In this document: one piece after another, positions 22,625-33,545 of the stretch
How the letters are laid out: each line of letters starts with the position of its first letter
Position numbering within the stretch: position 1 is the stretch's first letter
NCBI GenBank assembly: GCA_934045075.1
Contig: OW203725.1
Coordinates: forward strand, 21,397,714 to 21,461,713
Source of the DNA: Yponomeuta sedellus
Lineage: Eukaryota; Arthropoda; Insecta; Lepidoptera; Yponomeutidae
Reading direction: 5' to 3'
Length of the DNA stretch: 64,000 bases
Made by a program: the position numbers and the translations under genes
The notes under the pieces: generated by a model
Seen by the model: only the letters and a program-made list of their open reading frames with translations
Databases searched by the model: none
What the model was told of the DNA's origin: nothing

Positions 22625-22797
22625 ACACCTCAGACACTTTGTTTCCCCACCGGTGTTTTCCTTCACTTTTAGTATAACCTCACAAATGTACATAACTTAA
22701 AAACAAATTCAATGGTATATGCCCGCACTGGGAATCGACCCTGGGTGCCTCGCTTCCGAGTCCATTGTTCCACCCACTGGTCTACCACCGCTAATAT
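22625..22797 (-). repeat. SINE-like repeat with tRNA-type B box, copy of the GTTTCCTCAC family
   Basis: A diverged gtttccccaccggtgttttc core is followed by a reversed tRNA-like head (gggaatcgaccctgggtgcc, then ggtctaccaccgc). Related pieces lie at 25530-25645 and 5360-5480. Confidence 0.6.
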
Positions 22798-23087
22798 ACT
22801 AATTGTCTTATAGAATTACTTTAATTTTTTGCTGCTTCCTGCCCTAAAAATGGAAGGCAGAAAGGTCAATCTAGATCATATTTTTTCAACACGTGTCTAC
22901 TTTTTTAACACGTGTCCCTAATAATACTTCTATTCCTATATTTAGAATCTTGACGAACAGTCAACTAATAACTCCCCTTATCGAGGCTCAATGTCAAAAC
23001 TATTATGTATCGTGGTTCAGAATTAATAGAAGGAACTTTTACTACGGGAAAAATCAAAGTCTAAAGAGAATAGCCGATATGTTATAT

Positions 23088-23317
23088 GCGCTCTTCCCAA
23101 CTGAGCTAATAGGTGACTCACAGGCATCAGCGAAATTTTTAACCTCTTTGTACGTAATACAGAGAGAATTGTAAAGATCGTAAAGAGGTTCGAAATTTCA
23201 CTGATGCCGGTGAGTCGCCCATTAGCTCAGTTGGAACAGCACTGGCACGGATAGCAAGAGGTCGCGGGTTCGAATCCCGGCATGGGTGGAATTTTTAGCC
23301 TCTAAATAGGTTTTTAG
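23088..23317. repeat. tRNA-like SINE family, inverted pair
   Basis: A truncated antisense copy (23088-23160: ccaactgagctaataggtg, tacgtaatacagagag) is joined within a few bases to a sense copy (23162-23317). The sense copy has a tRNA-like block at about 23217-23287 and the tagcctctaaatagg tail. The two halves are divergent rather than a clean palindrome. Confidence 0.7.
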
Positions 23318-23811
23318 AAATATATTTTTCAGAAACAGGTTCATTTTGCCATATTTCAAATAGCTCATATCTCTTTACTCCTTCCGCCAGGTCTAGAAAT
23401 ACACACAGGAATATGAACGTAATTTCGTGGAATCTTTCTAATTGGTACCCTACACGCACAATAACAAATCCAACGAACCAACGAAAATAGTTGCTATCGT
23501 ACAAAAAAGTATTTTTTTAAATAATTTACTGCGCTGCCGTAAAAAAGAAGCAAGATTAATGCTATGATGAACTGCGCGGTTGCATCGCTTCTAAAAATTG
23601 TCACAAGATGCGCGCCTGCTGTGCTGCAGGATATTCTCGTGGACGATGTCATTGAATTTTTCCACTAAACCTGTCGGAAGCACAACATATTATTGATTTC
23701 AATCCGGATTAACTAAGTTGATTTTTAATCGTCAATGATGTTCTAAACGTTCTCAAGGTCACCGTAAAGTAGTCTTTTTTACACTATTTATCATCTATTA
23801 TTGGCCTCTGC

Positions 23812-23996
23812 ATTTACGTAATGAGATGATTTATACAGTGTCTAGTGGCATCTTCACTAACATTATGGGTGAAGAGACCACTCGGATGCTGCAATGCCAG
23901 GGACATGGTTTTTGATGGTGTAGGCCTACAAAGTACCTAAACCATCCTGACAGCTTAGTCGGCCTAGCCCACTGGAAAGACTAGTCAATGCCACTG
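23812..23996 (+). repeat. Inverted-arm repeat, left member
   Basis: Contains cgtaatgagatgatttatac, tagtggcatcttcac and cctgacagcttagtcgg. It is matched in reverse at 25895-26092. I recognise these segments as parts of a dispersed lepidopteran repeat. The 1.9 kb between the arms consists of other insertions, so a single TIR element is not established. Confidence 0.5.
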
Positions 23997-24226
23997 AAAA
24001 CATTCTGTAAAAACTAGCCAAGTTTCGATGGAGCTGCTCGTTTATCTCTAAAAAGTATTGAAATGTAAACAAAGTCGTGCCAAGTCTAAGGTTCCTTACT
24101 GCGATTTCTTTATTATTATAGTTAATGTTGTGTGACTTGGCCGTGATTAGAAGACCGTCTGTACTGTAAATATTTTTTTTATTATTATTTGTTTCAGGCT
24201 CGCTTATACAAAAGTATTATTAAGCT

Positions 24227-24850
24227 GTGTGGTGTCGGCCTAGAGAATAGCACCAACCCAATTCTTCCCGCGGGTGTCGTATAAGGCGACTAAGGGACAA
24301 ACCGGGGGGGTGGGCAGCAGCGCCCTTTATCAACCCTTCTATGTCCCCACAGCTGGGGCACGGGTCTCTTCCTGCATCGCAGGAAGGTTAGGCCATACTC
24401 CACCACGGGGGCCAAGTCCGGGTTGGTGGAGCATTGTAAGACAGCGGCGGGTCTTAATGTCCAGAAGTTATCAAGCCGCCCATAAGGCCTCTGACATGGC
24501 TTAACGGCTGTCATTATATGACAGCCGGCACCAATGGCTTAGCGTGCCTTGCGAAGCACGGAAGCGCTCGGAATAATGCCACTAGCAGAAGTCACGGGAC
24601 GCTCACCCATCCCGTACCTGACCGCGCCTGTTGTTGCTTAACCAAGTGATTGATTCCAATCAATCAGTTCGCCAAGGCCACGAGCACTTCAGCGCCCCCT
24701 GCAGTACAATTCCACTGAACTGCGATCCCCAACCCGCATGCCCAGCGTGGGGATTATGGGCATTACCCCCTATGATAGCACAACGTGGCGCTCTTTAGAG
24801 GAGGGCTATGTCCAGCAGTGGACTAGTATTAGCCCGACTACGTTGTGTGT
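24227..24850 (-). repeat. Family C repeat, copy F, longest
   Basis: Antisense. Beyond the usual limit (cacgagcacttc at about 24690) it continues with cccgcatgcccagcgtgggg, cctatgatagcacaacgtgg and atgtccagcagtgg. This shows that the family's full 5' part is at least 150 bp longer than most copies. Confidence 0.75.
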
Positions 24851-25098
24851 TCTGTCAGGGTCACCAGGTACTCAAGATCTTAGATTTCCTTCCTTTTTAT
24901 AGTTTTCCCTTTATGTGGTTATTAAATCCTAACACTGTACTAAATTTCAGCTCTCTGAGTTTATGGGAAGTAATAGTTATATTTTGATGATCATCAGTGA
25001 GTGAGTGTCATGTCATGAATGCGAAACGTCGCTGTCGCTTAACTTCGGAACTAAATAACTTACAGACTTGAAATTTTGCATTTTAAGTATATGACTAT

Positions 25099-25294
25099 AG
25101 ATAGATAGATAGATGGATGGATGGATGGATGGATGGATGGATGGATGGATGGATGGACGGACGGACGGACGGACGGACGGACGGACGGACGGACGGACGG
25201 ACGGACGGACGGACGGACGGACGGACGGACGGACGGACGGACGGACGGACGGACGGACGGACGGACGGATGGATGGATGGATGGATGGATGGAT
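25099..25294 (+). repeat. Tetranucleotide microsatellite (TAGA/TGGA/CGGA)
   Basis: A symmetric block: a few TAGA units, about ten TGGA, roughly thirty uninterrupted CGGA, then TGGA again. It is followed by agagaacactttattgtac, the reversed tail of a LINE or SINE ending in tatc units, so the array grew from that tail. The overlapping open frames on both strands are translations of the repeat, not genes. Confidence 0.95.
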
Positions 25295-25529
25295 AGAGAA
25301 CACTTTATTGTACATAAAAATGGAAATTACACAGATATTTCTTAACCTAAGAGTACAGACGGCGGCATTATCACTAAAATGTTATAGCTTACTGGATGAT
25401 GAAAATTTCTGCGTTCTGGTCTTATCCAGAGGTTCCCAAACAAGGGCCTGAAAATGCGGCGAAATGGTTCAAATAAATATAGTACGGCAGTGCTTGCTTC
25501 GCGTTCAACTTGGCAATACGTGTGAAGCC

Positions 25530-25645
25530 AACCAAGCGGCGGGTTTCCTCACGATGTTTTCCATCACAATTAGCTGCTACAAATACACAAATATCACAAA
25601 CCCACGACCGGCTGCTCTACCACCACTTAGGCATCATATTTTAGC
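25530..25645 (+). repeat. Copy of the GTTTCCTCACGATGTTTTCC repeat
   Basis: It has the clearest core in the window (gggtttcctcacgatgtttt) and a degraded tRNA-like end (cccacgaccggctgctctac). Confidence 0.6.
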
Positions 25646-25894
25646 GCTTTAGCATCATAATCCTTGCCATTATCTCAACTATCCGTGCAGTATTGCGTTA
25701 ATCTCAATTTAAATTTAAATAGGCTTATAACTTCAATGCAGCGATGGCGGGCGGAGATAAGTTTTAACTACGAACTAAGTACGTAAATATGAAAGTGAGG
25801 GTGGAAGTAGTTGAGGATTTGCCATTGTTGTCCGGCACCCTACCGGTGAAGAAAAACATCGTGAAGAAACCTGCACTAGGTGGCTTTACACGTA

Positions 25895-26092
25895 ATGAAT
25901 CGTCTTTCCTGGGGCCTAGGCCGACTAAGATGTCAGGATGTTAGGTATAGGTGCTGGGCAAGTATTCTCCATTTAAAATGGAGATCTGATAATGACTTCG
26001 ACGACAATACCGCAAAGTCCGAGTAGTCCCTTCACCTATTTTTTGTGAGTAAAGGTGCCACTGGACGCCGTATAAATCATCTCATTACGTGG
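25895..26092 (-). repeat. Inverted-arm repeat, right member
   Basis: Reverse counterpart of 23812-23996 (gtataaatcatctcattacg, cggcctagg-type segment ggcctaggccgactaag). Confidence 0.5.
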
Positions 26093-26139
26093 TAGATACA
26101 AAAGCCTGCAGGCGCTGTTAGCTCGGTATAAAGAAGTTA

Positions 26140-26180
26140 CAATGAAGAATATTCCCACGGTATAGGAATATTCTTCATTG
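26140..26180. repeat. Perfect short palindrome
   Basis: 16-bp arms caatgaagaatattcc / ggaatattcttcattg flank a 9-base loop. Confidence 0.9.
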
Positions 26181-26248
26181 TACACCAGAGTACATATTAT
26201 AAAACGTGTAAAGAAACAAGTCAAATCTGTGTCCTAAATAGCTGTTTT

Positions 26249-26453
26249 AAAAACCTATTTAGAGGCTAAAAATTCCACCCGTGCCGGGATTCGAACCCGC
26301 GACCTCTGGCTATCCGTGCCAAAGCTCTTTCCAACTGAGCATGGGCGACTCACCGGCATCAGTGAAATTTCGAATAGATAGCCTAACCGATAGCCAGAGG
26401 TCGCGGGCTCGAATCCCGGCATGGACGGAATTTTTAGCCTCTAAATAGGTTTT
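26249..26453. repeat. tRNA-like SINE family, inverted pair
   Basis: An antisense copy (26249-26372, complete tRNA-like block and tail) meets a sense copy truncated inside the anticodon arm (26385-26453). The outer ends of both are the same 3' tail (aggtttttt / aaaaaacct), so the tails point outward and form a potential hairpin. Confidence 0.75.
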
Positions 26454-26506
26454 TTAATATACAAATTTTTCATGTGACAAATAACGATTGACAATAAAAT
26501 TGTGCT

Positions 26507-26739
26507 TTGTAGACTTTTAGTCCGGATCTACTTACGGGTGTTGTTATATCGGAAGAGTCCGACCAGTTTTCGCTCCGATTCGCAGAGCTTAAATTGCCCT
26601 TAGTGTGAGACGAGCAACCAACGACACGAGCTCCGTCTCTGCTCACCATGATTAAGCTCTGCGAATCGGAGCGAAACCTGGTCGGACTCTTCCGATATAA
26701 CAACACCCGCAAGTAGATCCGGACTAAAACTCTACAATG
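26507..26739. repeat. Fold-back sequence with ~86-bp arms
   Basis: The arms 26507-26591 and 26653-26739 are reverse complements with only a few differences (agtccggatctac, tatcggaagagtccgacc, ctccgattcgcagagctt). The loop is about 61 bases. There is no coding content; the minus-strand open frame through it is incidental. Confidence 0.85.
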
Positions 26740-27548
26740 TGTTGTGCTTACGAAAGTTTTAGTTCAAAAATTGTGCTTCTCAAATTCATCTGTATTCGAA
26801 GTGTTGTATCTAAAATTCATTTGACAAATATTATATACCTAAATTAATGTATGACGAGCGATAACTTATTATATCTCAACCTTAATATAATAAATAACTT
26901 ATTATAGTCAAAGCCGGCTTGAAGCGGAGCGGAGCGAGGCGTCCCAGAATGTTCAACTACACGAACTAAGTTCGTCATTATGTAAAACATAGTTGAAATA
27001 TCCAATATCTTAATAAATTAGATCGGTACGTGCCTTTGCGTATTGGTTTAAAAATAGTAATTTATCAATTGACAATAAATTGCGAATTTGACAAATGAAA
27101 TATGCAATCATATAAAATTTACAAACTATAGTTTTAACAGCCAACTCATTTCCAGAGTAAAAAAAGTATTTGTCAAGTGATCATTTATAAAATGATACGC
27201 TTGGGAAATTAGATGTTCGCGTAGTGAACATTTTTTAAAACATTATTTGTAAAAATGATAATTTGTCATACGATTTTTGTCAAACATTAGTGAACCCTTC
27301 GGAAAGGCAGACGAAGATAAGAAGATCCTTTATTGTAAACTGGAAAAAACAACAAATCAATATAAAATCATCACAAAAGTACATACCTAGTACGATTGAT
27401 GGCCTTATTGCTAAAAGCAATTTCTTCCAGACAACCTTACTATGAAGAGTGGATGAAGGAAATTAGCCAAGACAAAGGCAATGTGTAATAGTGTAATATT
27501 CTAATCAAAACGAAATTTTAGAACTACACAACAACGTGCGTCGTCGTC
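26740..27548. other. No gene seen
   Basis: AT-rich sequence with no recognised repeat core, apart from a short ggagcggagcgaggcg stretch at about 26915-26935. The open frame at 27263-27445 shows no motif. Confidence 0.45.
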
Positions 27549-27715
27549 AGGCTATAGGTACTAGTCCACTGCTGGACATAGCCCTCCCCTAAAGAGCGCC
27601 ACGTTGTGCTATCATAGGGGGTAATGCCCATAATCCCCACGTTGGGCATGCGGGTTGGGATCGCAGTCCGGTCGAAGAGTTGTACTGCTGGGGGTGCTGC
27701 TTCCCACCCACTGGT
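27549..27715 (+). repeat. Family C repeat, copy L (extreme 5' part only)
   Basis: Corresponds to the extended portion of copy F: ctgctggacatagccctccc, gcgccacgttgtgctatc, gcatgcgggttggg. Confidence 0.7.
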
Positions 27716-28079
27716 TCACCCACAACAGCGATTCCTTTATTAAATGGTTCTTAGAAGTTATGGAAAGCCGATCCACACCGAGTTATTATTGCATTGTAAG
27801 CGGTGGTGGAGAATGTAATGAACTTTGAGTTTACTTTAGATCATTCGACTTGGCATAAAAGCCTCTTTGTTTTGTCAAAGTTAAATACAAAGTGAGGGGA
27901 AGGTATTATTTGTATTTAAATTCTATTGATACAATGTAAATCAGGAAATTGAATACTTTCTGAGAAACTTTGTTAAGGCAAGTTAGCTCACGGATTTAAG
28001 CGTTCACTCAGCCGACATTACAATCGACTAGAATGTGTATACATCCGAAATGTATACTTGTATAAATAAATAATATTTA

Positions 28080-28190
28080 GTTATTAAACGGGTCCAATCG
28101 CGATTATTTATTAGGTAAAACGTAATTACCTTATTTCCCGACGTTTCTGCAGCGTTACAGTTGCCGTGGTCACGGGTAGACTGAAGTGGC
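28080..28190 (+). repeat. Fragment of a dispersed repeat (ACGGGTCCAATCGCGAT)
   Basis: ttaaacgggtccaatcgcg, then cgacgtttctg and ccgtggtcacggg. It is a member of the same family as 280-330 and 15630-15710. Confidence 0.55.
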
Positions 28191-28282
28191 GAGTGCAGTC
28201 AATTATTGTGGGCAGTCACTTCTAATGTTTCGCAGCTGGCCGACACATAACACTCACTACGTCTACGGACAGGTTCAGTGAT

Positions 28283-28591
28283 AAAGGGGAAGATAAAAAG
28301 TTCCGGGTATGTACTTTTTATCTTCCCCTTTGCTAATACATCCCCTATTAGGTCGATGTTTGTCCTCCTGGGACGTCCCTTACCAGCCCTTCCACTCACA
28401 TTCGCAGTTTAAATTTGTTTCGTCAATCTTTCTTTCTTCATCATTTTCAAATGACCAAACCAACGCAACATTCCTTTCTCAATTCTAGTCATTACATCCT
28501 CTTTCAGTTCACAACGTTCACTAATCAGACTATTACGTATCCTGTCATTCAAAGTAACACTGCACATACTTTTCAAGGACGGAATTTGCAC
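28283..28591 (-). pseudogene. LINE polymerase C-terminal fragment with a local hairpin
   Basis: The minus frames carry RNSLISERCELKEDV, MLRWFGHL, ERLTKQI and GKGRPRRTNID, homologous to the better preserved fragment at 53160-53594. Frames are shifted at least once. Its 3' part ends in a perfect 19-bp inverted repeat (28283-28301 / 28313-28331, aaaggggaagataaaaagt). The repeat looks like a local template switch that copied this end back on itself. Confidence 0.75.
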
Positions 28592-28617
28592 TTTTGAAAA
28601 AATTGGTACCTAGGTAT

Positions 28618-28760
28618 TGTGTTATAATAGATAGATAGAAAACACTTATTGTACATAAAAATAATATAATAGTAATAATAATTACACAAAACACAATCAC
28701 TTGACTTGGTCCCAAACTAGGATACCCTGTAGTATGGTAACCAGGCAAGGGCGTCCCAAA
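28618..28760 (-). repeat. SINE/LINE tail related to the tRNA-Gly-like SINE
   Basis: Reversed tail (atagatagatagaaaacac, tattgtacataaaaat) plus the segment aactaggataccctgtag, which is shared with 2840-2880. Confidence 0.6.
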
Positions 28761-29079
28761 TATGAACACACACTCAGACTGTGGCCACTTGTACAAATGG
28801 AGCAAATGAAACGCTCGTTGGGTGCCTTTTCCATAATTTCTTGTGTTATCTTTCTTCTTGTCTCAGAGCGTCGAAAAGTCTGACTTGCTGACCTGTCTAG
28901 ATTTGTATGACATCAAACCAAGAACTATTTACAAGCCTATTCATCTAAAGGCTATCTGCTTCGCGCCCTGGTCCTTTCCCATTTGAGGTCGACCCTTCGT
29001 ATCATGCATCATCTTCGTATCATCTCCAGGTAGCTCAGTCGTGGGTCATCTCTTTCTTGACTTCTTTGAGGTTCTTCGA

Positions 29080-29245
29080 TATCAACCCTTGCATGTCCCC
29101 ACTGCTGGACACGGGTCTCTTCCTACATCGCAGGAAGGTTGGGCCTTACTCCACCACGGGGCAAATCCGGGTTGGTGGCGGGCGTTACTGTCAGAAGTTA
29201 TAAAACCGCCCATAAAGCCTCTGACTCGGCTTAACGACTTGAGCT
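29080..29245 (-). repeat. Family C repeat, copy G (3' half)
   Basis: Antisense, from the tgtccccactgctgg end to ctgactcggcttaacgac. The downstream frame is unrelated. Confidence 0.7.
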
Positions 29246-30025
29246 TCTTAGGTTTTGAATGGCTTGCTTGGCAGCATAGCTTGGAATTCTTATTAACTAC
29301 TATTACGTTACCCACTGATATAATACTCCACAGCTGTGATCAAATATAAACCATTTACTTTCTTCAGCACAAATCAAAATTAACAATATTATGTGCAACA
29401 GAGACAACCTTCTGTGGTGACGTTTCTACCGGGAATGGCCGCAAACGCGCTCTTTTTAAAATACTTAAAGTATTTTAAAAAGAGTGCCAGTATTTATCAC
29501 ACCAAAGTGAAAACATTAAGCGACTATTATTATTATATTAGGAACCGTCCACAACAGATTTCGATAGAAATAGAAACTATTTAGGTAAATCCCTAAAACT
29601 AAGGACGTCCATGTAATTCGGACTATTCATGAAAAGCTTCTGCGTGAAATAAATAAATCCTTTAGAGATAGGCCAGGGCAGAATTCCAATAAATTCCAAA
29701 GGATATCCTATGGGTATTCATAATGTGTGTAGGCAAAAAGTAACTTAATATCATATTTCAAGGAGGAATAAACAAAGGATTCTCGGAGAACATGCCCGAG
29801 AGCTTTGATATGCGATATGGTTTATCGAAATTGAATTTCGGTCGCTTTCCCGCATTAATAGCGAGATGGATCGTACAGATGCACACAAGGGTAAAAAATT
29901 ACACGCATATATACACATGCACCACAATATCAATGTTATAAAAATTTACCAATAACTCGTCCGCTGACCAGTAACTAGATACTAAGCAGGCGTGACCAAC
30001 CTAAGTACAGATATTATCTTTTTTT
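29246..30025. other. No gene seen; short perfect palindrome at 29450-29484
   Basis: The palindrome has 17-bp arms (ctctttttaaaatactt) with a single-base centre. The rest is AT-rich without coding motifs. Confidence 0.5.
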
Positions 30026-30378
30026 AAGCGCTTGCGGCCTAGTCAAACCGAGTGATTGGAATCAATCACTTGGTTAAGCAACAACAGGCGCGGTCTGGTG
30101 CAGGATAAGTGACCGTCCCGCGACTACCGCTAGTGGCATTTGTTCCGAGCGTTTCCGTACTTCGCAAGGCACGTTAAGCCGTTGGTGGCGGTTGTCATGT
30201 AATGGCAGTCGTTAAGCCATGTCAGAGGCCTTATGGACGGCTTGATAACTCCTGACAGTAAGGCTTGCCACTGTCTTACAATCCTCCACCAACCCGGACT
30301 TGGCCTCCGTGGTGGAGTATGGCCTAACCTTCCTGTGATGGTGGAAGAGATCCGTGCCTCAGCAGTGGGTTGATATCG
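30026..30378 (+). repeat. Family C repeat, copy H (near full length)
   Basis: Sense orientation, from gcttgcggcctagtc to the gggttgatatc end. Confidence 0.75.
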
Positions 30379-31254
30379 TAACTACATACGAGGTTAATGT
30401 GGTTAGCCCGTATGTATGTATGTATGTTCGATTTTACGCTACCTCATTACTCATTAACCAATGATTTGAATTTGATAAATAAGATCTTAATCTATTCGTT
30501 GCAGATTTGCGGATTTATGGAGGATTGTAAGACAGTTTTATTTTTGTTTAAAAAAATTCACTAAGACTACGCCAAACTGTGTTTTCTGAAAGCGAATACC
30601 CGAATCACTATAAAAAACTCCAAAAGCGCTTCAAGTGTTAATTTCAAAGATGAATATTTCCATCGATTTCTCCAGGATCCCATCATTAGATTTGATGACT
30701 TGGTGATTATGGGAGCACACTTTCTATCAAAAAAATAATGTAGCAAATTATTCCGTGCGTCTTTGACTAATCGGGGAACATAAATTAAAAACGACTCGAC
30801 TATTTGAGAACCTCCTCCTTTTTTTGCCTATTATTATTGAACGGAAGCCCTTCCGTGATAGATAACGACCTATTGGCAGCCGCGAATCGCCGGAAACAGA
30901 GCAATAAAATAAGTAGAAAGTCGGTAAACTCCACTGGAGCATATGGAATATGGAAATTGAGCAGGGGGCTTTATGAGCCAGGATTTCAAACTTGGCTGAA
31001 CTTATGAAATAATCCGAGTTTCAAGAATAGATTCGATATAGCTGCGCTTCAAGATTCCTTCTCGAGGAGATAGGGACTTCTATTATCCTAGGAAACTAAT
31101 TCACACGAGGAATTACTTCCGATGCTAAGCGGTGCTAACTAGCGCAAAACCAATCGAATAAAAATCATAACTTGTTTATGCTACGTTTTTTTTTTCTAAA
31201 ATGGCACATCAGAAATCTTAACAACTGTGACTTACTATTTTCAGAACTTGTTGA
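30379..31254. other. No supported gene
   Basis: A weakly coding-looking stretch at about 30640-30740 (EYFHRFLQDPIIRFDDL in one frame) is too short to assign. Otherwise no recognised repeat. Confidence 0.35.
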
Positions 31255-31364
31255 TTCTAGAACCTGGAATCAAAAACCTAGGACTTTAATCGGGTTCCGC
31301 TGAAAACGGCCGTTTTTGGCAAAACTGCTTTAAAGTCCTAGGTTCTTATCAGGAGGTTCTAGAA
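31255..31364. repeat. Compact inverted repeat (110 bp)
   Basis: ~35-bp arms (ttctagaacct at the outside, cctaggactttaa at the inside) surround a 40-base centre that contains gaaaacggccgttttt. It could be a very small MITE. Confidence 0.7.
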
Positions 31365-31600
31365 AGAGCTATTTATTTATTAAGATTTGTGGCGTTTACT
31401 TTTTCCAAAGGCGCTTTATGAAATAATACATAGTTTTTTACCATTGGTGGCGTCAGTTTGCACCGTTTGCCGCGTTAAGTAACCCGGTCTCGTTTTTAAC
31501 CAGAGCTGATCAGATATTTTTTTTATGTTATAATAATAAAAACATCGCCACATGACACAAATCTTGTATATGTAAGAAAAGTTACACCAGCCACTAGTCT

Positions 31601-31698
31601 TGCAAGCCTCCACCAATCCTGACTTTGCCCCCGTGGTGAACTATGGCCTATACCTGCCTCAGGGAAGAGACCCGTGCCCTTCGGTGGGGACATAATGG
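31601..31698 (+). repeat. Family C repeat, copy I (3' end only)
   Basis: gcctccaccaatcctgac to gggttgatgacggatgatga; it keeps part of the gat-rich tail. Confidence 0.7.
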
Positions 31699-32195
31699 GT
31701 TGATGACGGATGATGATGTGAGAAAATCCCCTGCATCTGTAATAGATCTGTAAAAGTAGGGGTTATATTAATTTGTCCGTCCAAACAACTTTCGAAACAG
31801 TGAAATAAAAATCTGCAGTTTCGTACTAAAGTTACCATCTATGGCGCACAATTTTTTTTTTCACACCTCCTGCTCGACCATGCCTTATTACGTACCGTCA
31901 AATATCATCGTAAAGCTTAGCCTTGTCTCTCGAGGGCAATAATAATGAAGAATTTCCCTAGGGAATAAAGTGATTTGAATTTAGAATGTCAAAATACGCA
32001 TGAAAACTATGAAGAAGCCCCGCATTGCAATTCGAAATTCGAATTGTTGTTCGAAACTCACCCCTTTTTTCTTTTTTTTCTGAACTACTGTGTCGTGTGA
32101 CCGCGCGAAACACCAATAAAAAAAAGAAAAAAAGGCGCGAATTGCAATTTTTTATTGTCTCCCAGATGGTGTGAAAAGTAGAGTATTCACCTCTG

Positions 32196-32384
32196 GAATA
32201 AAACATGTCTTAGTCTCGGGCGGTATGAACCCCTGGCTTCACTCAGGACTCTACATAACTCCCTCGCTTCGCTCAGGAGTTAAAATTTAACTCCCGAGCG
32301 CAGCGAGGGAGTTAACTCGGAGTCCTTCGCTCCGCTCAGGGTTCAATATACCGCCCATGACGTAATACATGGTTTTATTCCCTT
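32196..32384. repeat. Fold-back element with ~95-bp arms and almost no loop
   Basis: Outer ends ggaataaaacatg / catggttttattcc, then cgggcggtatgaacc / ggttcaatataccgccc and ctccctcgcttcgctcagg / its near-complement. They meet at gttaaaatttaac around 32285. The gagcgcagcgaggga motif gives the centre high GC within AT-rich DNA. Confidence 0.8.
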
Positions 32385-32559
32385 AATGCATAATCTACTA
32401 TGTCGTCTTCTCCTTAGCATAAAGAGTAACCTTGAAGTTGTACTGCCTAGTAGAATCACCTATCTTCGGGTACCTATAGATACCTAAGGGCCAATTTCTG
32501 AATTGAGAATTTCGCTAAGTAATTACTTACTTACATAAAATTACTTAGATTTAAGTAAT

Positions 32560-32615
32560 CATGGTTGTATTCTTTTTTCTGGTTGTGCAATAAAGTGTTC
32601 TCTATCTATCTAGTT
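32560..32615 (+). repeat. LINE/SINE 3' tail ending in TCTA units
   Basis: ggttgtgcaataaagtgttc followed by tctatctatctag, the forward version of the tail seen reversed at 25290 and 28618. Confidence 0.6.
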
Positions 32616-32679
32616 GACTGTAGTGCTATATCTTCCAATTTCTTGGAAAAGAGCGTGACAGACTGATATTTAAGTACTT

Positions 32680-33012
32680 AATGTACGTAATACAGAGAAT
32701 AGTGTAAAGAGGTTCGAAATTTCACTGATGCCGGTGAGTCGCCCATTAGCTCAGTTGGAAGAGCGCTGGCACGGATAGCCAGAGGTCGCGGGTTCGAATC
32801 CCGGCATGGGTGGAATTTTTAGCCTCTAATAGGTTTTTAAAATTTAAGTACTTAGTGAAATGCTCTATTCAGAAACCGGCCCTAAGTCTATACTCAACAT
32901 TAATAGTCTAAACCTCTTTTTAGAGGCTAAAAATTCCACCCATGCCAGGATTCGAACCTGCTACCTCTGGCTAAGGCAAAGCACTAACCCGACCTCGGGT
33001 TAGTGCTTTGAA
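32680..33012. repeat. tRNA-like SINE family, inverted pair
   Basis: A sense copy (32680-32841; tRNA-like block at about 32740-32811, well preserved) and, about 70 bp on, an antisense copy cut inside the anticodon arm (32915-32975). The antisense part ends in its own small palindrome, aaagcactaacccga / tcgggttagtgcttt, made from the family's tail. Confidence 0.75.
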
Positions 33013-33221
33013 AAGAATATAACTATGGTACTTCACCGGTGGTCCACGGACCACTTATGGTCCCGGAGGCATTCCAAGTGGTGCGCGAAGTCATTATTGC
33101 TGAGTAATAATTAAATGAGTGCTAGCCCTAGCTGTAAAATTATGCGTGTTTTATTCAAAGATAGATCAAACAATCATATATATACTTACATTTAATTATC
33201 ATATCTCACAAATATCGCTCG

Positions 33222-33545
33222 TAGCCCCGGCTGCCTGAGTGATCTTAAACGATCACAAAGGTTAAGCAACATAGGGCGCCTTCACTGCATGGATGACCGT
33301 CTATGACTAACGCTAATGGCATTTCTCCGAGCGGTTCCGTGCTTCGCAAGGCACGTCAAGCAGTTAATACCGGCTGCCGTCGACAGATGGCAGTCCTTAA
33401 GTAAAGTTAGAGCGGGCGGCTGGAAAACTTCTGACAGTAAGACCAGCCACTAGTCTTGCAAGCCTCCACTAATCCGGACTTGGCCCCCTTGGTGGCGTAC
33501 GGCCTAACCTTCCTGCGATGCAGGAAGAGATCCGTGCTCCATCAG
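33222..33545 (+). repeat. Family C repeat, copy J
   Basis: Sense orientation; diverged 5' part (gtagccccggctgcctgag) and a complete 3' half. Confidence 0.7.

Noticed and set aside
24227..24700. Paired open frames on both strands (RSYQAAHKASDMA-type)
   Set aside because: Both fall within a dispersed family C repeat; the same peptide appears at other copies.
25013..25451. Open frames of repeating MDGW / RTDG / RPSV
   Set aside because: They are translations of a tetranucleotide microsatellite on both strands.
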